Shown here: positions 22,196 through 35,113 of the stretch, piece by piece
Position numbering within the stretch: position 1 is the stretch's first letter
Layout: the number at the start of each line of letters is the position of its first letter
Assembly (NCBI RefSeq): GCF_963678635.1
Contig: NC_087066.1
Location: forward strand, 5,795,954-5,859,953
DNA: 64,000 nt
Origin: Symsagittifera roscoffensis
Lineage: Eukaryota; Xenacoelomorpha; Acoela; Convolutidae
Reading direction: 5' to 3'
Notes under the pieces: model-generated
Told to the model about the DNA's origin: nothing
Seen by the model: the letters and a program-made list of their open reading frames with translations, nothing else
Databases searched by the model: none
Made by a program: the position numbers and the translations under genes

Positions 22196-23410
22196 GGTTG
22201 TTCACGCGTTTACGATAGTTTCACGTATTTTAAAGGTGAAATTATTTTAGGGTAAATGATGGGGGGAGGTGAGGAGAGACAAGTAGAAAAAAGACAAGTC
22301 AAATGAAAACAACATTTTGCTGCAGCCAAATGTAAAACTCAATTTTGCAATTGCAACGTTCAAGTTTTGAGTATTTTCTTTCAAAGTTTTGGAAAATCCA
22401 CGCTCTAGCTCATAAAACTTTTTTCTAATCCATCTTAAACTATTATAATCCATTATAATACATTATAACAGATTATAATAGTTCGAACTGATATCTACTC
22501 TATTTGTTTTTTTATCGATTATTTTGGAAGTTCATTGAAGCAGATCATGAAAATCCTTTATAATCGACTATTATCCATGGAATGTCATTGCGGGTGTTAA
22601 TATCCAACGGCGCTCTAGGTGGGAAGGAGAGATGGAGCTCTTTTAAAAGCAAAATCAATTAGTTGAGAAAAGATTACCCGTTGGGTTAGGCTGCTTGAGT
22701 TTCCAAAAACTTTTTGAATTAGTGTTTTTTTTTCAATTTATTGCATTTCATATGAATTTTTTTTATTGTAAAAACCCAATCAAAACCTTATACAAATAGC
22801 ATTTTGCTAGTCACCCCTGTCTGCTGCGATGCAGGCAAAGTTTTTTTAAAACATCAGCAAAAAATGCTGTTTTTGAGAACGTTTTGGAAGTTTCTGTCAA
22901 AGCAATTACGTATGTTTACTTACTGTATATTGGCGCTAAATGAACCTTCAGTAAAAGTTTAGTTTAATCGAAGAGAAACCTTTGTCATAAAAGGGTACCG
23001 AGGGGGGTCCTTTGGAAAAATTAGCCTACCAGAATTAAAGGCGGCGTTCACTCACGCTCATTTCGGCACGCTTCTGTATAGGTAGCTCACTGGCCTCAAA
23101 GGAACCGTCGTTTATGCACCCGTGTGCTTCTAACTGGTCGTGTCTCAAAGAAAGACTACGAGATCTTTAAAATCATAACCTTCTCCCTCCACCCCCCTCA
23201 ACATGAACTTTCCTTGACAAACGTAACATGGAGAATCAGACCACCAAACAACTACCCTACCCTTACCCTACCCTACCCTACCCTACCCTACCCTACCCTA
23301 CGACATTAGCTACTTTGTCGAAACATAACACACTCATTTCGCAGTTGAACTTCTGTTTACACCGTTTCCGTAAATCAACAATGATAGCTAGTTACTGAGT
23401 TACTGTGCAC
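22196..23410 (+). repeat. Left arm of large inverted repeat
   Basis: Reads GTTCACGCGTTTACGATAG ... GTAAATCAACAATGATAGC. It is the reverse complement, with substitutions and small indels, of 26770-27928. Landmarks found in both arms include GGGGGGAGGTGAGGAGAGAC, CATGGAATGTCATTGCGGGT and GGAGAGATGGAGCTC. It is non-coding. Confidence 0.88.
23260..23302. repeat. (CCCTA)n microsatellite
   Basis: Roughly eight consecutive CCCTA units inside the left arm. The matching place in the right arm (about 26890-26905) has only GGTTAGGGTAGG. The expansion thus happened after the arms separated. This pentamer is not the usual TTAGGG telomere unit. Confidence 0.85.
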
Positions 23411-23422
23411 GTAATAAAGAAT

Positions 23423-24032
23423 GTTCCGACCACAGTCTTAGAAAAATACAAAAAATTTATTTTTTGAAATTAGTGTCGTTTTTTTTGGCATGGCGCATGG
23501 CGTGTTAAAAAGATCTGAAGAAAAAAAACTTACGCATTTTTGACAATCATGGTAATATAGGCTAGTCGGAGAACAAATTTTTGAAGCAAATTGACTAGAA
23601 AAACGAAAAGAAAATGGTTTAAAAAATTCAACATTTTTTTCAAAATTTTTTTGCGGAAAATTTTGGATTATTTAACCTTTGTTTACAAAATGGCCCTAAA
23701 TAACTTCTAAAAAACTAATTTTATTTGAGCACAACTAAGTTTTCACGGCTTAAAGTAAGCTTAAATAAACTATTGTAAGCCTACACGCTCGCACCATATT
23801 AGTTCGAAAATAGAGCAAAAATCAATTATTTCAAACCAATTTTTCTCGACACTGTGAGAAAGTTATTAAAATCTTTTAATGTCAATCGAATCACGATAGA
23901 AGGAGCTTTACTATGTTATATCACTCGACCCATTCTGATAATTATTTGTGGTACCTGATTTTGAGTGGAAAAAATTAAAACTAAAACACACCCGAATACA
24001 AAGCTCCTTCCCAATTTTCAAGTGGTCGGAAC
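23423..24032. mobile_element. TIR element family A, copy 2
   Basis: GTTCCGACCAC at the left and GTGGTCGGAAC at the right form the inverted ends. The AAAACACACCCGAATACAAA box lies close to the right end, as in the other copies. At 610 bp it is longer than copy 1. No coding capacity. Confidence 0.75.
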
Positions 24033-24069
24033 AAAAACGTCTTTTATGCAGTTCTTTGAAAAAATCCAA

Positions 24070-25000
24070 AAGTAATCTCACTTTTTAACAAATTAACGTG
24101 TATCCTATTATAATGCAATAATGAAAAATTACAAATGACTTCACTAAAATCTCATTTTTGACAGATAAACGTATTTTCTATCATATTAGAATATTAAAAA
24201 ATTACAAATGACTTCACTGAAAAAATTTCACTAAAAATGACCTCACTAAAATTGACCTCATTTTTTGACGGAATAACGTATATACTATCATATTAAAATA
24301 TTAAATAAATACAAATGACCTCACTAAAAATGACCTCACTTTTTGACAGATTAACGTATATCCTATCATATTCAAATATTAAATAAATACAAATGACCTC
24401 ACTAAAAATGACCTCATTTTTCGACAGGTTAACGTATATTCTATCAAATTAGAATATTAAAAAATTACAAATGACTTCACTGAAAAAATTTCACTAAAAA
24501 TGACCTCACTAAAATTGACCTCATTTTTTGACGGAATAACGTATATACTATCATATTTAAATAATAAAAAATATACAAATGACCTCACTAAAAATGACCT
24601 CACTTTTTGACAGATTAACGTATATCCTATCATATTCAAATATTAAATAAATACAAATGACCTCACTAAAAATGACCTCATTTTTCGACAGGTTAACGTA
24701 TATTCTATCAAATTAGAATATTAAAAGATTACAAATGACCTCACTAAAAAAATTTCAATAAAAATGACCTCATTTTGTTGACAGATTAACGTATATCCTA
24801 TCATATTAGAATATTAAAAAATAAAAACAACCTCACTAAAAATGACCTCAATTTTTGACAGGTTAACGTAAATCCTATCATATTAGAATATTAAACATTA
24901 CAAATGACCTCATCAAAAAAATTTCACTAAAACTGCCCTCGATTTTTGACCGATTAACGTTTATCCTATCTTATTGGAAACTTAAAAATACAACTGACAT
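24070..25000. repeat. Minisatellite with 78-bp units and 264-bp higher-order repeat
   Basis: Core motifs AATGACCTCACTAAAAATGA and GACAGATTAACGTATATCC alternate throughout. Spacing of the TAACGTATA box is about 78 bp, then 78, then 107, repeating. The three-unit block beginning at 24274 recurs 263-264 bp later (24352 to 24616, 24430 to 24694). The repeats abut, and edge units are more diverged. It is not a CRISPR. Confidence 0.9.
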
Positions 25001-26504
25001 CACTTTTGATTCACTCGAGAGAGAAATTCAGTGCGGACTATTCTAAAGATTAAGTTTTTTGAATGCCTTGTTTTTTGAGCAGAAAAATGATTTTGAGGAA
25101 CAAAATTTTGACCGAATATGGGAATTTTTATTTTGGAACTTTTTGTAGCTATATGCTTCATAAAAATTGATTATATAGAAATTTTATAAAAATAATTTTC
25201 CATACAATCGAGATACTAAATGGTTAGCGTGGCCATTTTTCCACATGCAGTTGTATGATCAACGTTTTTTTATTCATCAACTTCTTTTCCCAATTTTTCA
25301 AAGATTTTACCGGGTATTTTTTTTTGTTTGTAATCTTTAATTACTTATTTTCTTTCAATGCTTTATGAAATATCCATGTCTGTTTTTATACGCGTTTGGT
25401 CATAATCTATTTTCCAGCATATCCAGAACGTTAGAAAAAATACGAAAAGTTTTGACTTTGCAGCTAGTTTTTCAAAACACGCGTCAAAGAACGTTGCAAA
25501 TTGTTTCATATGTTATTTTTTATTGAAATTCAAAATTAAAGGTCGGAAAAAAGTTTATAACAAGAATGTTTAAAAACTCAATTGCAGAATTGGAGTATTT
25601 GCGAGCAAGTGGAGAAAAAATTTCAACTGCTATGTTTTTGAGAAGGCAGTTGCTCAAAGTGAGAACTAATTCATCTCGATTTTTCTTTTTAGACTCAATA
25701 TTGAATATGAACTCAGAAGAATTTGAATAAGGGCTTCAATTTTCACAGAAAATAATGTTGAGAACCTGAGCTGCCTATTACGAATGGATAAAGGACGTAG
25801 TGTATTAGAAAATCGAGTTGCAGTTTTGTGTTACGGGTGAAGCTGCTGATACTCAAAATTGACGAAAACAATCAATATCGGAAAAATTTTACAGTTTCTA
25901 CCGACAAAAATAGACAAAAGTCAGATAGAATACACTGACAGATAGGGTAAGCATAAAGCTAAATTTGAGGACCTACATGAGCATTTGAGAAAGTATAAAA
26001 AGTACAGGAGAAAGAAATCTGTTGCGTGATCTAATAGATCACACAACAGATCTAATACCATGCCTCAACTCAATTTCGAACACTTTTTTATACGGATTAA
26101 ACCTCCGCTTACTCGTTAATTGCACAAAGTGGCCACTTTTTAAACATAATTGTACAAAAAAAGCTCACAGGTTAAATATTTTTAAAAGTTTGAGCTAAAG
26201 ACAACAATACCTTTCGGCTGACAAAAAGATTTGTCAAAAATGGCTAGTAAAAAAAATCTATGTTTGTCTGGAGAAAAAAAACAACCCGGGCACAAAAGTT
26301 TCATCACTTTTTTGGAAGTCGAAACAAATTTTATCAATTTTTCAAACTAGAAAATCAACAAAATTTTGGCAAAAATTGAACAAAAGCTTCATAGAGTGAA
26401 GACGTAAAGAAAAATTCTTCTCAAGCAGATGCGCAATGAAACTTGGAGAGAAAATTTTCTGTGACCAGATTTTTTGAAACAGAATTTTACAATAGAATTC
26501 AAAA
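25001..26504. other. Spacer of inverted repeat, no gene
   Basis: AT-rich. The part at about 26040-26330 is a family B fragment (ATGCCTCAACTCAATTTCG ... ACCCGGGCACAAAAG ... GGAAGTCGAAACAA). The rest shows nothing I can name. Confidence 0.45.
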
Positions 26505-26795
26505 AATAGCTAAAAACTATCGTAAACGCGTGAACACCCTCATTTTAGCTCCATTTTGGGAATCAAAAACTACAAAAATTCAAAAAATTCTGCAAAAAAA
26601 TCTGAAAAGTTTTTTGATTATTTAAACCTTTTTCTACAATTTTTTTTTCGTTTTCCAGTGATTTTTTTCACAAACTGTTTTCCAAATAGCTTATTTTACT
26701 ATGAGTGTTTAATTTCATATAATTTTGTTCCGGTCTTCTTATCACACCACGCAGAGTAAACGCTACTTGCACAGTAACCGGCAATCCTTGTTGAT
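26505..26795. repeat. ~288-bp direct repeat, copy 1
   Basis: Begins AACTATCGTAAACGCGTGA and ends GCACAGTAACCGGCAATCC. It is repeated at 27908-28195. The end is the reverse complement of the GGTTACTGTGCAAGTAG leader seen before family A elements. The two copies bracket the right arm of the inverted repeat. Confidence 0.85.
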
Positions 26796-27928
26796 TTACC
26801 AAAATTGTGTAATCAGAAGTTCAACTGCGAAATGAATGTGGTATGTTTCGACAAAGTAACTGGAAAAGGCTGGAAGAAAGTATGTCGTAGGTTAGGGTAG
26901 GTGTTTGGTCTGATTCTCCATATTACTTTTCTCAAGGAAAGTTCATTTTGAGATGGGGGTTATGATTTTAAAGCCCTCGTGGTCGTTGTTTGAGACACGA
27001 TCAGTTAGAAGCACACTGGTGCATAAACGACGGCTCTTTACAGGCAAGTGAGCTAGCTATACAGAAGTGTGCCGAAATGAGCGTGAGTGACCGCTGTCCT
27101 CAATTCTAGTAGGCTAATTTTTCCAAAGGACCCCCTTCGGTACAATTTTATGACAACGGTTTCTCTTCGATTAAACCTAATTTTTACTGAAGGTTTCTTT
27201 AGCGGCAATATACAGTATATATACGTAATTGCTTGGTCGGAAACTTCCAAAATGTGCCAAAGAAAAAAAAACATTTTTTGCTTAATTTTTTTAAAACTTT
27301 GCCTGCATCGCAGACAGGGGTGGCTAGCAAATACGTCTTGAATGAAGTTTTAGTTGGGTTCTTTAAAAAAGAAAAAGTGCATTTGATTTTCGATAATTTC
27401 ATAAAAAATCACGAGTTCAAAAAGTTTTTTGAAAACCTAAGCATCCTAACCCAACGGGTAAACTTTTCTCAGCTAATTGATTTTGCTTTTAAAAGAGCTC
27501 CATCTCTCCTTCCCACCTAGAGCACCGTTGGATATTAACACCCGCAATGACATTCCATGGATAATAGTCGATTATAAAGGATTTTCATGATCTGCTTCAA
27601 TGAACTTCCAAAATAATCGATAATAAAACAAATAGAGTAGATATCAATTCGAACTATTATAATCTATTATAATGTATTATAATGGATTATAATAGTTTAA
27701 GATGGATTAGAAAAAAGTTTTATGAGCTAGAGCGTTGCTTTTCCAAACTTTGAAAGAAAATACTCAAAACTTGAACGTTGCAATTGCAAAATTGAGTTTT
27801 ACATTTGGCTGCAGCAAAATGTTGTTTTCATTTGACTTGTCTTTTTCTACTTGTCTCTCCTCACCTCCCCCCATCATTTACCCTTAAATAATTTTACCTT
27901 TAAAATACGTGAAACTATCGTAAACGCG
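26770..27928 (-). repeat. Right arm of large inverted repeat
   Basis: Inverted counterpart of 22196-23410. It is flanked by direct copies of the ~288-bp repeat, whose edges overlap the arm. No coding sequence. Confidence 0.88.
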
Positions 27929-28195
27929 TGATCACCCTCATTTTAGCGCCATTTTGGGAATCAAAAACTACAAGAACTCAAAAAATTCTGCAAAAAAAAT
28001 CTGAAAAGTTTTTTGAAATTATTTAAATTTTTTTCTACGATTTTTTTCGTTTTTCAAGTGATTTTTTTCATAAACTGTTTTCCAAATGGCTTATTTTATT
28101 ATGATTGTTTAATTTCATATAATTTTGTTCCGGTCTTCTTATCACACCACGCAGAGTAAACGCTACTTGCACAGTAACCGGCTATCCTTAATTTG
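27908..28195. repeat. ~288-bp direct repeat, copy 2
   Basis: Same landmarks as 26505-26795 (TTTTGGGAATCAAAAACTAC, GTTCCGGTCTTCTTATCACA, CACCACGCAGAGTAAACGC). It ends CCGGCTATCC. Confidence 0.85.
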
Positions 28196-30970
28196 AGTGA
28201 CATTGGCATTTGCGGTAAAAAATCATCTGTAACCTGCCACAAGAGTCTAATGATAGAGCGGCACAAGCTCTAAAATGCTCAAGAATTTATTTCAACTCGC
28301 TGTTTGTCAGGCTGTTTCCGTACGTAGCGCAGACAACAGATTAGTTTTCATGAAAATTAGAAAAAAAAGAATTACTTTACGCTACTGTTTTACATCGAGT
28401 GGCTGGAGCTACCAAATAACAAAATTGGTCGAGATAAAACTGCACTTGGAAAGTTTTTATTGTTGTTTGACGCCCATGGAACAGCCATTGATTAATATAA
28501 AAAATAATAACATTTTCAAACATAAAGAAAAAATTTTGATTTCTTTCAGATTTTTTAAAATTGTTTCAACTCGCTCTATGTGAAGCGCCGAGTGATTTTA
28601 TTGTATCTAGTATCGTATTACTGAAACCAGTAACTGGCGCCCTTGATTTTCGGTGCAATTAGAACTTATTAGAAATTAGAAATGTGCATGAAATGATCAA
28701 ATAGTATAAAAACGGTTTTCTGAAGAACCAGTTTTTACCTGTGAAGTTGAGTTTATTTTTTCCTAATTGATACTATTTTTTCCCTTTGAAACGCTTGTAA
28801 AATTTTTCTCAATTAACAAAATTGGGATCAAAAAATTATGCACTGCTGCTGTTTGTGCTCAGCCAACTTCAGTCCGTCATTGTGTTTTCCAAAAAAAACT
28901 TGTATTTTCCGCTTACAAAAAACATATCTTGATTGAAGCGATCTAGGGTTATTATGTCCCATTAGATTGCATGTTTAGCAGCACTTGATAAGCAAGCTTA
29001 GTTTTTTTTGTGATCAGGCGTATTTTGAATGGAAATTTAATCAATCAAGATTTTCTATATCTATCATTCAGTTTGGTTAAACAAATCAGAATTGATAACT
29101 AACCTGATGTAACAACTTCGGAACAGAGCAGGAGGAGAATTGCAATGACAGCCGACACCTCCAGTGAAAGCCGACTTCTGATCAGGAAAAGAGGCAAAAT
29201 GATACTCGTCAAAAACATTTTCTTCACTTGTTTTCTTTCGCATCCCCCATTTGAGATTTCGGGCTCAATTTGAGGAAAATAAGTGCTGGATAAGCGTAGT
29301 TCGGATATAGCAATAAGTTTAACCAATAATTAATTTTGGTGATAGTTTTTTAGGCAATATCGGTAAGACAGGTAATTTAACTTTCATCAAGGGTTAATGT
29401 CATCAAGGCGGTTTCCATCAACAAATGTTTTGTGATTATTCGTCCATTTGTTCACGCCTAAAAAGTGATCAAAACAATAAAGCAAACAAAAACAGCGACA
29501 AATGCTCTAAAATAGGCAATCAAAAATGATCAATAGTCTTCCACATAAACCTCCGTTTGGGGTAAAAAAGGGTAAATTGGCGGGGGAAGTTTAAAAGGTG
29601 GAAAAGGGACACACAGGTTGCCAGATTAAAAGGTAATAGATTCAGGGAAGCCAATTTAACTCCGTTAGATATCACCTTCAAAAGATTATATCGTTTTATT
29701 ACTCGAAAAAACAGGATGTAAAAACAGCGAGATTTCAAACAAAATGAAAAATTACCCTCAATTTCCTCAAAATGATTCGATTTTCACCATAGTTTAGAAA
29801 CAATTTGAAAAGATTTCAAGATATTTTGTTATTTCTTAAATGTTATTTTTCAGTTCTGTTTTAGGTGCAAATGCGACAATTTTGAAATGATTAAAATTAA
29901 GGTAAAAAAATGCATCGATTTGGGCAAGCTTAAAAAAGCTTTAAAAAAATTAATGAGGCTAGAAAGACTTAACAAAATTTTTTGACTATTAGAAGAAATG
30001 TCCATTTTTGATGAAGTTGCCTCGTTATTTTAAATCGCATTCCTGCAAAAATTGGAATTGTGCTGATTTGCAATTAATTTATGACAGGCGATGAAGGTTT
30101 TTTTTGAATAATTTAACCAGCGTTGAAATATTAAGATTAGTATTTCTAGGAGAGCAACCTTAGATTAAAAAATCACATCGAATTTTCATTATTTTCGTTG
30201 TATTTTTGTCCTGAAATTTTGTTCAGGAAAACAGAGGTTGTCTGATGAACCGCCAGTGAAATGGTGGTTGATAGAAAAAAATGCGCTGAATTCTGAAGTC
30301 AAATGAGCTTTCATTTAAGACTAAATTTAATATCAAATGACAACTATTCATAATACCATTTCGATGAAGTGAAGCCTTTCGAAAAAATCCATAATTCAAT
30401 TTTATAAATGGGGTGCGCTTGTCGCCTTTTAATTTCAATTTTATCGGCCGATGATACTTGAAAACTATTTCACAAATTTAAAATGAAAAATAGTCTTCAT
30501 ATAATTAAGGGGAAAAATTGACAAAGTACAAACGTGTCAGACAAACTAAATACAAACATTCAGACGTGTCATCCGTAAAATGTGAAGAGATTAAATTTTG
30601 CGATTTTTTTGCTCAGAGTAATAGTTTCTTTGGAGGATGTACTACCCACACTTATAAACGTTCAAATCGATTAAAACTATAAACAGTTTGTCAATTACCC
30701 TTATTTAACTATTTAAATTGTTCCTCTTTTTGAATTTCATACCCGCCGCTCTTGAACTCTAAAAAAATTTGTTCAATTCTTTTTTTCCGCTCATTTTTTC
30801 ATGAAGTGGAAATATCAGCGAATTAGCTTTACATGACAACTGATTTTACTGCTGTGAATCTACTTTACCTAAGACAAGGATGCTAAATTATTCAATCATT
30901 GCTTGTGTTTTTGAAGTCATTTTGGTCTACCATAAGAATACCTGAAATAAATAAAGTCAATATTTCAGAT
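28196..30970. other. Intergenic, no firm gene
   Basis: AT-rich. Frame 28275-28583 (+) has no recognisable features. One possible minus-strand first exon is listed separately (29103-29217). No other exon could be joined to it. Confidence 0.4.
29103..29217 (-). CDS. Candidate signal-peptide first exon (very tentative)
   Basis: On the minus strand an ATG at 29217 opens MFLTSIILPLFLIRSRLSLE, followed by AVIAILLLLCSEVV. This is a strongly hydrophobic stretch like a signal peptide or membrane anchor. It ends at a possible donor, CAG|GTTAGT, near 29103. I found no convincing downstream exon at lower coordinates, so it may be chance. Confidence 0.2.
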
Positions 30971-31362
30971 CAGGGGCGGATCTAGGATTTTCTCGAGAGG
31001 GGAGGGCGGATTTTTAAAAACTTTTCAAAAATTTTGTCTACCTTTTTTAAGATCGAGCAAAATGAATTTTCGAGCTCTCTCAAAGCACTAAAAAGACCCT
31101 GTTTTGGTAAAACTTTCTGCACTGCGGGCAAATATTTGAAAAACAGGCCAAAAAGGCGTTTTTAGTCACTTTTTGAAAAATTTTGACCAAAAAATTGCGT
31201 TTTTTTTTGGCGCGCGCTCCCCTCTCAAAATTAGTATATGATGACGCCGAAGGCGCCTTTAGAAACCATCAAATATGGATATCTCAAAATAGTACAAAAA
31301 GAAAAAAAGAAGACCCGTCCCCCCTCCTACCCCCCCCCCCCCCCCCCCCCACGGCCCTACAG
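30971..31362. mobile_element. hAT-type MITE of the CAGGGGCGGAT family, reversed and partly degraded
   Basis: Left end CAGGGGCGGATCTAGGATTT. The body shares GGCGCGCGCTCCCCTCTCAA and GGATATCTCAAAATAGTAC with the copies at 49309, 51159 and 53422, here inverted. A long C run precedes a degraded right end (about 31362). No target duplication could be recognised. Confidence 0.7.
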
Positions 31363-34300
31363 AACATTACATATCACCACTTTCACTCTTCATTCCAAAT
31401 TTACAAATGAAGTTTTTTTTACATAACTTGCTTGGGTTTTTTAGGAAACATTTCGAACGATTAAAATATGAATTTTTAAACCCATATTTCTTTCTCAAAT
31501 TTGGTCATAATTAAACGCAAATTGTCTCATAACAAGGTAATTTTCAGCATTATCAACCGTTTTCAGTCATTTTCAGTCATTTTGAGTCTTTGATGTTGCA
31601 GCGCTGTGTCACATGTGTCAGTGCGAAATACGTGATTAACATTAAAAACTACTTTCATGTATGGATGCAGTGATTTTTCCCCAAATTAACAATGCAGACT
31701 TCAATGCGAGACCAATTGTCGGAGTGCTAGCTCTCTCCCCATAATATATAGTAGCAATGGCACCTGAAGTTCTTTAAAAAAACTATTGGTTAGTCTAAAG
31801 ATTCAAATCAATTAAATTATAATCAAAAAATGGGTCCGGTCCGTTGATTGGCGACAAGGTTGAACTCACAGCGAAATTGTTGCCCCCGATGAATGACAAG
31901 GAAATGGGTATGACCTAGGCAATTAACCTAAAAATGAGCAAAAAAAACAAACTAAGTGAAAAACAAAAAACTGGGATAATTGACCAAGTTAAACAGCAAA
32001 CAAATAATCGTTTCACTACTAGCTTGCCCAAAGTTGATCGAAATTGAGACTAACTGTTGTAATAAACAGTGATCAAATAATTGTTCATAATTTTTCTTCT
32101 ACTTTAAAAAAAATCCATAAATAATTTTCTTCTTTTTTGGTGCCTTGCTTCGTTTCTGTTTGTATTACTGTCTCTCATAGTTGTACATTAAATTCAGGTG
32201 TCTAGAGCAGACGCGTCTCCCTGTCATTCACCTCCTACCAACCAAAAAAGTCAAAAACTCAAATTTGAAAAATAAGAAAAACAGCTTTTTCATAGGATAA
32301 AAAACGTGGAAGGTTAAATTGGTCAATCTACCGTATTTTAAAAAGAATGCTTGACCTTGTATATAAGTTACAAAGCGGCGACTCAGTTATATTTCATTTT
32401 TATTTGAGACGTTTTTCGTTCCACAACAAAAGAAAACTCTTGATTAAATTTTTTTTCTAAAGGGCCATGTGACAAGTCAAATTACTCTCAAATTGAGACT
32501 GATGGCTTTTGTTATTATAAAAACTATAAAAACTGTAGAAACTATAATTCAACAGAATACTAGCATTGAACATCTTGAGCGTTTGAAATCCGAAGTAAAT
32601 ACAAAACTCTGATTTCAAAACAATACGAGATGCTCAAAACAATATGGGGAGCGGTGTTGAAGTGATTACATCTCCGCCTCTCAATCGAAAACTCGGATGT
32701 TTGAGGTCCACCATGATCCGTGCTCGTTGCTTGAGGTTGAAGCAACGTTATCCAGCGCAGAATAATAACCAAAAAAATTGCATGTGTTTCTTAAGCAGGG
32801 GCAAAACAGCGGTTCGCCGTGATGAGCTGTACAGCTCTTGTGTTGGTCCTTTCGCTGTGGATAAATGGTCTTAATCTTTAAGTAAAATGGGAAGACACCA
32901 GTCAAAATAACAAAAAAAAGACCTCATTATATTGGTGATTATTTCAGGCCACAATGTTAATAATTCAAACTACATTAATTTATTAATACTAATTAATAAA
33001 AGCAAATCTTTGCCTCATTATGTAGCCTCATTCTTGTTTCGTCATTATGTAGACAAGACTTCTAATGAAAAAAAATTAAAGCAAAACAAAAATAAAAAAA
33101 ATTTTGTATCAAAAGTAATAATCATAACTAAGTTAATTGCAAAAGTAATATAAAAAACCACATTACCAAAATAAAACGTGTAGCAAAACAATCATAGAAA
33201 AAATTTTGATATAATCTAATCATCATGAAATTATTTTTGATGAAACTATCACAATTAAGATAAAAAACCTAATAAATTATCTTAATTTCAATTATTTAAA
33301 AAATGACAAAAAATAGGCGTACGCTCTGCCGGTCTTGTTTCGTCAGAGCAAAGGCAGCCCATGAAACTTATTATCGGTAGGATGTTCGCAACGCCATTGT
33401 TTAAAAAACGTCTGCCGATTTGAATGGTTTTCTTTGAGAAAGATTAATGCCAGTTTTATCAACAGAAGTAACAATGTTTCAACGACATGTTAATTACAAT
33501 CAGGTTTTTTGATGTTTCGCTAAGTAGTAATTTTTCACTTCAATGATTATACCTAGGTTTCGCCAAAAATAATCACTTCTCCGATACAGACAAAAAACAA
33601 AACAGTGAAAGTTTCGCTAAAAAAGAAGCAACATCGCAATGGCCGGAAGAACCCTCTTTTTTTTGTAATTGTATAAAACCGAGTTTTGTAAGACATAGAA
33701 CTGCTTTCTTTCTAATTCAAGCGCTTGCTCTTAAAAAAGTCCTTACAATCAACAAATGTATTTGTTTTATCTAAAAAGGCTCTAATTTTTGTTTAAAAAA
33801 CCGAATTGACTTAAGAACTTCATAAATTTCACACACGTATTGCTGATTTAAGCTATGTCAGGTTAAAACACTCAGAATTTATGCTCATAATCTCAAATTG
33901 GAGAACCTAAAATCAGCAAGTTTTCTCAAAGCATAGTGCTTATTTAATGAATAAAACCTTTGCTCAATGATAAATTCCTAGAACATTATAGGAATTCATA
34001 TTTTTGTGTTTTAACAAACACGGTTGTGTAATTAAACAAAAAAATTGCTGAAAGGGTGGTTGATTTTATCTTGTTTCTTTTTTACCCATTGAAAAGATGT
34101 CTCTTTATTAATCTTTGTCGAGCAATATCAAAATAGAAAATTCCGGCAAATTTATTTTTTATTATGCTTTTTTGATAAAAACCCCAGGAAAAAAATATTT
34201 CTTTCCAAAAAATGCAAAAACTGTGATTAAATAGAAACGAAATTGTGTAAGACTTCTGAAAATAGATGAAGCCGGGATTTTAAACAATATTTGGCAATGA

Positions 34301-34633
34301 TCACCCTTCAGTTTGAATTTTTGACAGGGCGCACAAATTGTTGAAGCAAATGGTACGTTGTGTTAGAGCGCACGTGATAATTTATTTAAGAGCAATCATA
34401 ATGTAAAAACCTTTAAATTTATAATCGAGAAAAAAGAACCATAATAATTTCAATCAAAACATTAACAATAAATATCAAATTAAAATCCGAGTTTATCTAA
34501 TTGCCTAAAATGTCATAGTAAAAACTGTACAAGTTTTTTTTTCAGACAAACTATGTCTGCAATTCAAACCGTTTGACCTCGACACGGAGAAGGCTTTTTG
34601 GAATTTTTGAAGCATCCAAAATCTACACTGAAA
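31363..34633. other. Intergenic, no gene recognised
   Basis: AT-rich non-coding DNA. Around 32340-32400 a TGTATATAAGTT box could be a core promoter, but no gene follows. Frame 32644-32874 (+) is more GC-rich than its surroundings but has no recognisable features or splice partners. Confidence 0.4.
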
Positions 34634-35113
34634 CAAGACTGCTTCTATCCGGGCAAATACCGGCATGTTCCAACTGCGTTTTAAGATCTATGGAGTAGTG
34701 TATGTTTTAAGAGAAAACTGATGAAAATTTTTTTAAATAAATTTTTGAGATTTTGTTTGTAAAATAATCACCCCACACGCTAAGTTAAGAACGAAACGAT
34801 ATTTTTAGTACATAGCAATGTATTGAACAGACAAAATAGCATGCCTCAATTCAATTTGAAACGATTTTAAATACGAGCCAAGCGATCTCAGTAAATACGC
34901 GTTAATTATTCCAAATTAGCCTGATTGGCAATCTGAAAACCTTAGCGAAAATGATCACCGATTAATTTTCTTTTAAGATTTTGCTCATGACAACAATAGG
35001 TTTTGATTGTTAAAAATTATTCCGTAAAAAATGGATAGTTAAAAAAGTCGAAAAATGTCTGGAGAAAAAATCACCCGAGCACAAATATTCCGACACTTTC
35101 GATAGTCGGAACA
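34634..35113 (+). repeat. Repeat family B, complete forward copy (~480 bp)
   Basis: Starts CAAGACTGCTTCTATCC, then ATGTTCCAACTGCG. The body has ATGCCTCAATTCAATTTG, CCAAATTAGCCTGATTGGC and TTGCTCATGACAACAATAGG. It ends CCCGAGCACAAATATTCCG...AGTCGGAACA. The same order occurs at 57111-57600 and, reversed, at 40783 and 57742. Confidence 0.75.

Noticed and set aside
23260-23302. Interstitial telomere (TTAGGG)n
   Set aside because: The unit is the pentamer CCCTA, not the hexamer CCCTAA; no telomere inference is safe.
24070-25000. CRISPR-like regular repeats
   Set aside because: Units abut and are degenerate, there are no unique spacers, and the genome is eukaryotic; it is a minisatellite.
31183-31426. 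Proline-rich protein
   Set aside because: Overlapping frames with Pro runs come only from the poly-C tract in a MITE.
32644-32874. Small gene of 76 aa
   Set aside because: GC is slightly raised but there is no motif, splice context or conserved feature.
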